Source: Verrucomicrobia bacterium UBA1200 (GTDB lineage Bacteria > Verrucomicrobiota > Kiritimatiellia > RFP12 > UBA1067). Taken from it: a stretch of 53,417 nt of DNA. A program made the position numbers and the translations under genes. The stretch's first letter is position 1. Each line of letters begins with the position of its first letter. The DNA is taken from the NCBI GenBank assembly GCA_002309765.1, contig DBXY01000052.1, positions 1 to 53,417 of the forward strand. The letters run 5' to 3'. The notes below the pieces were generated by a model. That model saw nothing but the letters and a program-made list of their open reading frames with translations. It was not told the DNA's origin and ran no database searches. Positions 18,701-26,500 of the stretch are shown here, piece after piece.

Positions 18701-21700
18701 AAGCGTGCCCATACCGATCGCGCGCGGATTGGCGGTTGTGCTGCCCCAGCGGTTGTAGGCGAAAAGAATTTCCGCGGCCGGGAAGGCGTTCGCATCCGTG
18801 AATTTCCTCATCAACTGGAAGCAGCCGTGGCCGCTCGAACCAGAGGTGTTCATGGTGTCATTGAAGCCATACACATTGCCGGACCACGGCTCCGCGATCA
18901 CATCTCCCGTCCGGTCGTTTCCGTTGTAGTTAATCGGATTGAACTCAATATAGCCATCCACCGTATCGTCGTTCGCTGCCACCTGCGACACACCGCCAAA
19001 GTTGCTCCACACATGGAGTTTCTTGACAACCTGCTGCTTACGCTGGTCATTAGTCACGGGCAGTGCCACGTCAGCCCATGTGGAACCGGGCGCTTCCATA
19101 TCGACCCACAACGCCTGCAGAGCGCCAGTGTCTTTGCGCACCAGCTCAATGTAGTAACCCACATTCGCAATGCCAGTCTCCTGCATCACTGGGGCATAGG
19201 CGTAAGGAATCGCGTAAAGGTTCTGCGCATAGCCGAGCGTAGGCGTAGGCTCAATGGAACGTACGCGCGTGAAGCCATCGAGATAAGCGGCCGGCACGTT
19301 GTTCTCGGCTCCGAGCGTCACCGTCGGGCGCGTCCAAGTTGACGGACTGTTCTTGCCGTTAGCCGTCGCAAGCGATGTGAGCTTCGTCTTAATCGCGGTG
19401 GCAACCGCCTCGCACTCCGCCTGAGTCTGAGTCGCCGTAATCGAATTTGAGATGTCAACGGCTTCGACATCCGCCTCCGCGGCGCACCAAGCCGCAATGT
19501 CAGCGTTAAGCGTAGCCGAGCCGCCGGGAATCGTACAGGCGATGACGGTCGTCATCGGGAGAGCCGCCTTGATGCGCGTCACGGCCGCCTTATAATTCGC
19601 CAAAACCGTCGCGTCGGACACACCGTCGGCAACATCCTTGTCGCCGCACACGAAAATCGTGAAGTCTGGCTCGTTCGCCGCCGCCGCGTAGGTTTCGAGA
19701 CCTTCGAGGATACCGGCACGGGTGGCAGAGGTTTTGAGCGCGAGATCAACGATACCCGAATGACGCTTCCATGCGTCGTTTGCGGTAAGAGCCGCGCTTG
19801 CGTTCGCCGTGCGCCAGCCCGTCATCTGCACATTCCATCCGATCTGCGTCAGTTGTTCGGCAAGCGGTCTGCGATAGCAGTTGCCGTTCGCACCATATAC
19901 AAACGTACCGCCCACGTTCCAGATCTTAATCGGGTCGTAAGTCGGGGCGTCCGCTGCCTTCGTGTGCAACACTGCCGCACCGTCAGAAAACGTCACATAG
20001 TGTTCGTAAGGGCAGCCATTGATAACAATACTTCCGGAAGCGCCCGTTGTCAGGCCCGCACCGCCCGAAAGCAGCGTAACGTCCGTTCCCGCCGCCGGGG
20101 CAGAGTCTCCCGAATAAAGGTCCGTCAAATCGAATGTCACCGCCGCCGAAATATCAATCGTGCCATTGAACGTACCAAACGGCATGGGCTTGGTGTAGGT
20201 GGCCGCGCCGGCAATGCTGAGCGTGTTGTTCGCCGCATGGAGAAGCGTGCCGCCCTCTTCAATAATGAGCGTCGTAACCTTGAACGGCGCGGCGTTCGTG
20301 CACTTGCTCATATCGAGAGTGCCTCCCGCGTGGATCGTGACGGGAACCGCCGAAGAGGAAATCGCGATCTCCGGCTTCAGCGTAGAGGCCGTAGAGTCCA
20401 TAACCACGGTACCGCCGAAGATTTCCACACCAGAGTTCATCTTCTGGTCGGTGTGATTGTTCTTAATATAGAGCGTTCCCGCACCATACTTCAAGAGTTT
20501 CGAATAGGTGCTGTTGCCTTCAATCGGCGGGTAGATCGTAATATCGGTCGTCTCGTTGGAGACGACCACCGTGTTCGCCACATAGATCCACTTGACATAA
20601 CTCGGGACAAGGGATCCGTCGAGCAAAGTCAACTCTTTCAAATAGGTTCTGTTCTCCCGCTCCTCGATACTGCCCCCGTTCATCGCGGTGATGGACTTGA
20701 ACGTCGCTTTCTTCGAACCGTCGCTCGGTATGCGGTACGAAGCACCCGTCCCATCGATGATGACATCCACGTTGGGAAGGCTCAACTCCTTGTCGTTCTT
20801 ATATGGATATAAGATACCGCTTTTCACGTAAATCGTGCCGGGCGACGAGCTGTTTGCCGAGGCAAGCCAAAAGCCCTTGTTGGAGGGAATGTCGATTGTA
20901 AGAGTGTAGCCGTTCAAGTCAAAGCACTCCGGCGTATTGTAACTGCTGTTAATCTGGCCAAGGTTGGCGGTACCCCCCACCTTGGCATTCGCCGAAAGCG
21001 TAAGTCCTTTCATCTGCGCCGATCCGGCGGTAACATCGCTGCCGGTATTGCGGAGCGCGCCTACCCCATCGGGGCCGGTACCAGCCAGATCGTAGATTGG
21101 AACATTACCGTTACCATTTCCGTTCATATCCAGCGCACCACCGTCAAGCACCTTAACGGTAATACCGTTGGCGATTACCGACTGCGCCCCGTACTTCACA
21201 ATTCCGGATGCCACCGTAACGCCGGTGAGATAAGTCATCGCCTGCGAAATGACGAGCGTACCAGCGCCGTCCTTGACGAGGTCGCCGGTGAAGACCGGTT
21301 TCGGCTTGCCGCCGTTGCCGAAGGTGAGCGTCTCTTCCGCCGGCACAGTCACGCGAAGCGAACCAACGCCGTCAAAAGCGGCATTCTTTGCGCAGAACGC
21401 CGAATAGTCCGCAATGTGCAGTTCATAGCCGTTGAGGTCAATTGTCGCATTGTCAGCAAGACCGTTCGCGATAGACGACCACTCCGTATCCTCCGTGAGC
21501 GTTATGTTGTCCAAAAGGCCGACTGGCGTCGGTGCGCCGGAGGCGGAACCGGCATAACACGGCTCGGATGCCGCAAACACCCACCCCTGACGCGCCACGG
21601 CCGCGCCCTTGGTGAAGTCTGTCGATGTCATGTTCTCGAACACCGTCCCGGTCACACGGTCGAATAACGCGCCTTTCCCGGCGGTGGTCTGGACCGGCAC

Positions 21701-23335
21701 TAAGTCGCGCACGACGATCCCACCGTCTCGCAACGTCATCGAATAGAAGCGGTACTGAGTGTAGTGCGTCGAACTGCCGTAGCCGACCGGATAGTTGCTG
21801 AATATCGTGAGGTCGCAGGGAGAATGTGCGGCGCGCGTGACGCTGTACGAGCGATTTACGTCGGCGTGGCTCAAGTAGAGCGTTCCGTCATTCTTAAGCG
21901 ACATATTGTAGTCTGCGGACGAATCCAAGTCCGAATCAAGCGTAAAGGCGGTGGTACTTACACCACCGAACTTCAACGCGTTGCTCTGATAGCAGAAAAG
22001 CCACGTGCCGCCCCAGTACCACGACTGTCCGAATACAGCCTTGTCGTTCGTGGCGGAGAGACTTCCGAACTTGAAGTCAAAGGTCGTGCTGGCGTCTGGG
22101 ATATACCCGGTGCGAATACCCTGCGCGCCGGTGGAGGTAATGGAGGCGAGTTCGGACGCGTATGGCAGATTGTCCGTCTTGACAAGGAAGAAGCGGAAGA
22201 AGACGCCGTCAGCCTTGAGCGCGGCGGGGAGCGTGTAAGTGTAGGATGTCGCGTCGGCGGCGATGGTCGCGACTTCAGACCACGAAGTCCAAGCATTCTT
22301 GTCGGCCGCACAGTCGGACGCGCCGTATGCAATGTAGAGTTTGTACGCGGCGCCGTCGGGGTTGCCGAGCGCGAGTTCCACCGAATTGGCGGTGGCGGAG
22401 GCCACGGTCAGGGAGCGGCGGAACTTGAACGACGGGGTGGAATCGACCACTCGGCCGAAGCGGGCCTGCGGATATACATTTCCGGCCTCAAGCGGAGTCG
22501 CAGTCTGGTTCTTGCAGAACCTGTTGTTCACATTATCGTAAAGGCCGACATTACCGTCTGCGTCCATCGCGGGAATCAGATCCGCCTGGAACGTGCCGTT
22601 GTTGAATATCTTCATCCGGTAAAATGAGAACGTGGCATTGTGTGTGCCGTCGTTGCAGCCGAAGACGGCGATGTTGCCGGAGCCGGAAAGAGAGCGCGCC
22701 TTGCTGTCGTAGGTGGTCGTCTCCACGCCGTCCGTCCAGAGATGGCAGCAGGAATCGTCGTCAACGACAAAGCGGTAGTCAACACCGCGAGTCGGCAGGC
22801 CGCCCACCTTGTATCCGTTTCCGTGGAACCTGAACTCGTTCGACTGCTGGTTTAGAAGGTAACGCGTTCCCGCCCACTGGCGCCCGAAAAACGTGGTCTG
22901 GTTTGCGTAGACCGGATCACCGAAACGGAAGTCGACCATGGTGCGTCCGGCCGGCGCGATGCCGGTATCGACCCACTGGGCGCTGGTGGAACGAGCGTAA
23001 TCGAGTTCCTTAGCCATATTGACGCCGATGGTCTGCATAAGGAAGAAGCGCATGGGTCGGCCATCGCGAAGGGTTTCCGGCACCTCATACGTTAACGTTG
23101 TCTGGTCGTATGCAACGTCAGCGACCTTCTCGAAGCCGTCCCAAGCGTACTTGTCTTCATCGCCGTCCGCCGCGCCGTGCGCCAGGAACAGCTCATAGTC
23201 AAGGCCGTCCGCGTCACCGAAAGCGATCGTCACTGATGTGCCCGTCTGCGACGCGACGCTCACTGTGCGCGCGTACGCACCAAGAATAATACCCGCAAAA
23301 GCGGCAAAAGCCGCCAATAACGCATTAAGTTTCAT
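12752..23335 (-). CDS. Giant secreted multidomain protein with duplicated SGNH esterase modules
   Basis: 3527 aa from ATG 23335, chosen because GGAGG lies 7 nt upstream and a signal peptide follows (MKLNALLAAFAAFAGIILGAYA). The frame stays open upstream to 23422. Domains by eye: two [FN3-like plus LamG-like] units (about 24-300 and 318-572); beta-strand repeats (575-1130); a degenerate SGNH domain (1135-1340); a beta-module starting near GAENNVPA (1342-1590); an active-looking SGNH hydrolase (1780-2005; GDSI with Ser1787, TND with Asn1879, DLH with Asp1978/His1980); a second beta-module (2022-2258); an FN3-like domain (2260-2360); autotransporter-type beta repeats (2380-3040); and two PA14-like domains (3045-3212, 3215-3390). 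There is no beta-barrel and no PEP-CTERM; the tail ends GTCVILM. Likely a surface polysaccharide esterase/adhesin. Export route unknown. Confidence 0.85.
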   Translation of the reverse strand: MKLNALLAAFAAFAGIILGAYARTVSVASQTGTSVTIAFGDADGLDYELFLAHGAADGDEDKYAWDGFEKVADVAYDQTTLTYEVPETLRDGRPMRFFLMQTIGVNMAKELDYARSTSAQWVDTGIAPAGRTMVDFRFGDPVYANQTTFFGRQWAGTRYLLNQQSNEFRFHGNGYKVGGLPTRGVDYRFVVDDDSCCHLWTDGVETTTYDSKARSLSGSGNIAVFGCNDGTHNATFSFYRMKIFNNGTFQADLIPAMDADGNVGLYDNVNNRFCKNQTATPLEAGNVYPQARFGRVVDSTPSFKFRRSLTVASATANSVELALGNPDGAAYKLYIAYGASDCAADKNAWTSWSEVATIAADATSYTYTLPAALKADGVFFRFFLVKTDNLPYASELASITSTGAQGIRTGYIPDASTTFDFKFGSLSATNDKAVFGQSWYWGGTWLFCYQSNALKFGGVSTTAFTLDSDLDSSADYNMSLKNDGTLYLSHADVNRSYSVTRAAHSPCDLTIFSNYPVGYGSSTHYTQYRFYSMTLRDGGIVVRDLVPVQTTAGKGALFDRVTGTVFENMTSTDFTKGAAVARQGWVFAASEPCYAGSASGAPTPVGLLDNITLTEDTEWSSIANGLADNATIDLNGYELHIADYSAFCAKNAAFDGVGSLRVTVPAEETLTFGNGGKPKPVFTGDLVKDGAGTLVISQAMTYLTGVTVASGIVKYGAQSVIANGITVKVLDGGALDMNGNGNGNVPIYDLAGTGPDGVGALRNTGSDVTAGSAQMKGLTLSANAKVGGTANLGQINSSYNTPECFDLNGYTLTIDIPSNKGFWLASANSSSPGTIYVKSGILYPYKNDKELSLPNVDVIIDGTGASYRIPSDGSKKATFKSITAMNGGSIEERENRTYLKELTLLDGSLVPSYVKWIYVANTVVVSNETTDITIYPPIEGNSTYSKLLKYGAGTLYIKNNHTDQKMNSGVEIFGGTVVMDSTASTLKPEIAISSSAVPVTIHAGGTLDMSKCTNAAPFKVTTLIIEEGGTLLHAANNTLSIAGAATYTKPMPFGTFNGTIDISAAVTFDLTDLYSGDSAPAAGTDVTLLSGGAGLTTGASGSIVINGCPYEHYVTFSDGAAVLHTKAADAPTYDPIKIWNVGGTFVYGANGNCYRRPLAEQLTQIGWNVQMTGWRTANASAALTANDAWKRHSGIVDLALKTSATRAGILEGLETYAAAANEPDFTIFVCGDKDVADGVSDATVLANYKAAVTRIKAALPMTTVIACTIPGGSATLNADIAAWCAAEADVEAVDISNSITATQTQAECEAVATAIKTKLTSLATANGKNSPSTWTRPTVTLGAENNVPAAYLDGFTRVRSIEPTPTLGYAQNLYAIPYAYAPVMQETGIANVGYYIELVRKDTGALQALWVDMEAPGSTWADVALPVTNDQRKQQVVKKLHVWSNFGGVSQVAANDDTVDGYIEFNPINYNGNDRTGDVIAEPWSGNVYGFNDTMNTSGSSGHGCFQLMRKFTDANAFPAAEILFAYNRWGSTTANPRAIGMGTLADFGNLGHSTSKSFDYTFTYGAEGTDSGNISAPAYSFIRIDFWVKYTAASARTDLANFVWAGTDGTFATVGNWKKGDTVATSLANMNILLPENANQTFNYVGWDPVNLSTTVFMVDGTATFPEVGGFYLAGLDMGATGKLVYDPTKFTFRLVAPPVFASGAKIALTSNYAANTKGRFLLMTWNNGSLDMDAAALNAIFDTASAQGADVKVWAENLEQGGRLWLDLNYSAAKDRVNVLCVGDSITQGSDSSYGNWRTGLMKKLAAAGYDPVAKGHWKVHSADICGAVMPEEWVWHSGISGQRLVTKGGGGTIDAIETMLDCAGDVDFVLVKLCTNDINSNNATAAELFPVWTNLVWKVLNQKPHAKFIAGAVVDMADKAAKNEQVIAYNAMMKNAIEGGMFPAKRTYFSDLYTPCYRYDGSGNFITGSFQSATDLHPDWPGEDKMAATYCATIEAAIADDSGFELGAADTTVPTTSGAENNVPADYLSGMTRARVFDIAANGGTTLTTLGYVPYSIVNDAAPVANLSRVGYYIELKRRDDALNEYHGLTRWIWVSMDAFGDRTLDDVGIPLTTINQCVVSRLCVKTNMPGIESTASDATDVRGWIEFWPSQYNIDPSGKPDAPAKTFRCDWNDIRSNNMSGYGSMQVHRFTPGEANPAQVMFAFNRWSGTDCYEIGIGNFSHNGKSIDYTWMGDANTRDRMTSLAYEVAKIEIWTASDTPLDAAFVRVDEISSLGSDIQVTGEVVNFGEGATSATVTLEWSTDPTFATVTGSTSVGEVTEPGAVTATVSGLAAGETWYFRFTSVNSANVSAASAVSDSYELSEGVWRPQTTADVWTSIAWLKNGTGTPVAFNPAWSAKFDGNETTKVASVQVPEHVTANQLLFDSAADYTLTGSGLITSERLVKKGSGTLTLGEAVLADTPDIEIQSGTVKLGDDAVTGAAGQNAGTITVKNGGQFDLNYIDTASANNRPRAQITSQKKFVIEGSGPDGNGAIKSSYANTYWSNPIGLVQMTGDATIGGSGRIDLRGSSSNNAVIGPDDATLTVKVSPSSDYGLYLEGGQISVGKLVVPEEGKLGSGSNNNVFNIPNGIDLYGLFRFYNGDPAWNVGGIYAYGTNARIGNNNGTAYVRTPLTVTSGTTLTLDGSATMRYTEVVTNKGEIAVSNGNQYLEGPLVNEGNPVFRTGRTAYVYPSTVQGDSRLEVTGGNLYLSGRSDWGDATLDVTLSGGGGLVIGTNNDGYGIPKFGKNKLSITAASGHSGVVYFHPATSATIDGLTINGPLYHFRSQGQNPSTVGGGPLVDIRANDLVFSASNFEVGTGNGRGELTLTGANTHIAVKGLYTNWRGSQPYAGSLIFTDGLLEVGSGGIQAAWAQPTRTVFNMENGTLRATDNFNIGKAGMTAAFGSPKKGGKVTFDLNGKNVKWGTGLAGASDVTLTGSGTFAPDRPGIQGIPLGKWTVDSTGTVDFKNAAGFAGGLTLAENANVTLDIAGTNMVEFLAWTWSGNAWNTMQPAFINTTPDSITPFVATSLTYFNRKASAIADVKYGSGSGFNYIGEFYVSEEQEGTWYFTHNGVVHNGLQIDNVELDRAGKNTTTEKSIALTAGWHKFLISIYCDAANQTIGPRNSGTDTISFKAPGDSAYTVFDTTTIPLRMRQDVNARTSVRWRKYINPASNLAIYDTVDESKYAAIDVVTNSLQVINVKYSTGTNAPLGGACTRFDGYFKVEPEQEGTWTFQGRFDDQIALDVDGRRLFTATSNGATGTGNITLRAGWHKFDIRLGDNSTNTSGGSGGYLSDANGNTTCALMFMVNGGAYNAFDERYLPIAYTPGDAQKFEQPGLGGDIDLAAGSTLVNAPRENGFCPIYGTVKGSGTFSGPFRFTGDDNCWEISGEVVDGKLENTVSFVNADPLTLAGLKRIRALFDGEPTRSIYKLAPAPLGLTEEAAAEVELSIVDDKGKDYSEDFALVIEDGKLWLRNKHPKGTCVILM

Positions 23336-23409
23336 GAACCAACCTCCAATTTGCCGATAATCACCAGACCATGCAGCAAAAACACCTATTACAACTTCCA
23401 ATGCCAATA

Positions 23410-23438
23410 ATTGTAGCACCAATACCTCAAATTGTAAA
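23410..23438 (-). promoter_or_regulatory. Promoter of the giant SGNH protein gene
   Basis: On the minus strand, TTTACA (23438-23433), a 17-nt spacer and TACAAT (23415-23410) each match 5/6 of the consensus. They lie about 75 nt before ATG 23335. Confidence 0.65.
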
Positions 23439-23468
23439 GTATGAACTGCCTGAACCGCGTTTTGGCGT

Positions 23469-23497
23469 TTTACATCAAAATTTACGATTTTTACACT
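23469..23497 (+). promoter_or_regulatory. Promoter of the CotH-domain giant protein gene
   Basis: TTTACA (23469-23474), a 17-nt spacer and TACACT (23492-23497) lie 28 nt before ATG 23526. The -35 box is identical to that of the divergent giant gene, and the two -35 boxes are 30 bp apart. Confidence 0.5.
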
Positions 23498-23525
23498 CGC
23501 TTTTCCCTAAAGAAGAAAGTATAAT

Positions 23526-26500
23526 ATGAAAAATATGAATTTAGAAAAGTTGTTTTTTATCTTTAGTTTGTTTTTTTCTGCCGTGATAGCGGCAAACGCG
23601 GATATATTCATCAACGAAGTTCAGTCATCCAACGACTCGACCTGCTTCGATTCCGACGGCGACGCTCCGGACTGGATTGAACTTTACAATTCCGGCGGCA
23701 GCGCGGTTGACTTGACCGGCTGGGGATTGAGCGATAACGCCAACCGGCCGTTCAAATGGACTTTCCCCAACGGCACCACTATCGGGGCGGGAAAGTACCT
23801 TAAGGTTTTCGCCTCCGCCAAATCGGCTGAAAGCGATGTTTCTAGCCCTGAAATATCCGCCATCGACCCAAGTGCGCTGGACGGCAAGGTGCTTTGGTTG
23901 CGGGCAGACGATATGGCGGCGGTCGGCGACGGCAACGCGGTGCGGAGCTGGACCGATGCCAGCGGCCGCAATAACACGATGACCCAATCCACCGAATCCC
24001 GCCGCCCTATCTACACGGCCAACGCGGTTAACGGTCACGCCGCTTTGAAATTCACCAATTCCAGCAATTCCGCGCTGCAACGCCGGACAACCAATTTTAA
24101 CGGGCTGAACAGCTTCAGCAACATCACGGTGTTTGCGGTTTACCAATGGACCGGGGCAACCGTCGCCGGTCTGCTGAGCCAATACTCCCAATCGTCCTCT
24201 ACCGCCAATGTGCACTTGGAAATTAAGGACAACGGCGTGTTAAGATTCAGAGTCGCGGATGTGGACATATCCAGCAGTTCCGGACACGAGGCCATCGGAG
24301 AATGGCGGTTTTTGACCGCCGAGATCGACTACGCCCCCGAAATCCCGAATGTCAGCGTCTTTTCCAACGGGAAACTGTCCATGTCCGCCAACAAGTCCAT
24401 CGGCACCCAACGCCTAGATATGGGCGATTACATTTACGTCGGCGCGTCATTGGGCTCCGGGCGTGGGTTCAGCGGGTATATCGCGGAGATGATTATCTTC
24501 AACCGGGCGCTGGACAACCAAGATCGGGACGGGGTCTCAAAATTCCTCTCCGAAAAATTCGGAATCGGCGCTTCAAATCTGAAAAGCGACCTGCACACTT
24601 CGTTCAAATTGAGTTCCGACGGGGAGACTTTAACGCTCACCAGCCCCGCAGGAACCGTAGTCGACACCCTAACCTTCGGCCAAGTGCCGTGCGACACCTC
24701 TTACGGGCGTTCTCCGGACGGTTCGCAAAATCTGGTGTGGTTCGCCACCCCCACGCCGGGAAGCGCCAATTCCACTACCGCGTATGGCGCGCCGCTGGCC
24801 CCGGTAAAGTTTTCCAAGGAACGCGGCATTTACAGCCAAGCGTTTTCGCTTACGCTGTCGCACGACGATCCGGACGCTACCATCATTTACACCACCGACT
24901 TAAGCGACCCGACAGCCGACCACGGAACAGTCTATCGTGGTGAGACCATAACGGTCAGCCGTACCGGGGCGATCCGCGCTACCGCCGTTAAGACCGGCGC
25001 CGTTCCGTACCGAAATATCGCCACCCACACGTACCTGTTTCTGGACAATGTGCCGCAAGACATAGGCATCCCCGACGGCTGCCCGGCCACCTGGTCTAGT
25101 TACGGCTCCTGCACCGCCCGTTACGGCATCAGCACCAACGTGGTGAAAACCGCCGCCAACCGAACCGCGCTCCGCACCGCGCTCACTAAACTGCCGGTGA
25201 TTGCCATCACCGCGCCGTGGCCGGATTTGTTCGACGCCTCCACCGGGCTGTACACCCACCCCGGCGAGGACTGGGAAATCGCGGCTTCCTGCGAGTGGCT
25301 GACCAACGGTGTGGGACGGCTCCAGCTCGACGCGGGATTGGGCATCCAAGGCGGCGCCAGCCGTAATTTCAGCAATTCGGCTAAAAAATCGTTCCAGATC
25401 CATTTCCGGGGCAAATATGGCGCCGGGAGTCTGCCGGAACCGATATTTGACGACCGGGGGTTCCCCGACCGCGACCTCAACTCCATCTCGCTTCGCGCCG
25501 ACTACAACAATTCATGGATACATTCCAACTCCGACCAACGCCAACGCGGTTCGCTGATCCGCGACCAATGGGCGCGCGACACGCAATTGGCGATGAGCGG
25601 ATTCTCCTCCTCCGGCAACCACGCGCATCTCTTCATCAACGGACGGTACTGGGGCATCTATAACGCCTGCGAACGCGTCAACGCCGGCTACGGCGCCCAC
25701 AAATTCGGCGGCGAGAGCTTCGAGTACGACGCCATCGCCGGCGATGACAACAATTCCCACAAGGTACGCAGCGGCAATGTGGCGGCGTGGAGCGAACTGA
25801 CCCGCCGAATCAATTCCGGTCTTTCCAGCAACAACAATTTCCGGCAGGTGGAAGAGATGCTGGATATCGACGCTTTCATCGACTATATGCTGGTCAATTT
25901 CTACGGCGGCAACCAAGACTGGCCGCACCACAACTGGGTTGCGGTGCGCCGACGCACTGATGACGGGAAATTCCGGTTCTGCTGCTGGGACACCGAACGT
26001 ACCCTTGAGGGAACGTCCGACAATGTTACCGGCAAAACCACCGGTTCCGGGCCGGGGCTGTTCCAAGGCAAACTGATCGCGAACGCCGAGTATTGCCGCC
26101 GGTTCGCCGACCGCGCCTACCGCCACCTTAACCGCGGCGGGGCAATGACGGTTGAAGCCAACCGCGCCCGTTACCGCAGTCTTGCCGAGTGGCTGCGCCC
26201 GGCAATTTACGGTGAAGTGGCCCGGTGGGGTGATTACCGCAACGCCAGCTCCCCCTACTCCATCAGCTCTTGGGAAACAAACGTTTTTACCGTGACCAAC
26301 ACCTACTTTTCCGCTCGCGGCAACATTTTCATCAGCCAGTTAGCGGCCAAGGGATTGTATCCCGCGCTGGAAGCGCCGGTCATAACCGCAAATGGCCAGA
26401 CGGTGACCATCGGCCACGAATCCGGCGCGACCATATATTACGCCTTCAACAGTGACCCGCGGGAGGATTATACCGCCGCCATCGGAACCAATGCCGTGCT

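Noticed and set aside
17066..19342. Plus-strand 758-codon frame, and several others opposite the giant gene (for example 13895-15544)
   Set aside because: Antisense shadows of the 3527-aa gene in GC-rich DNA; no signal, no RBS, Arg/His/Val-rich composition.
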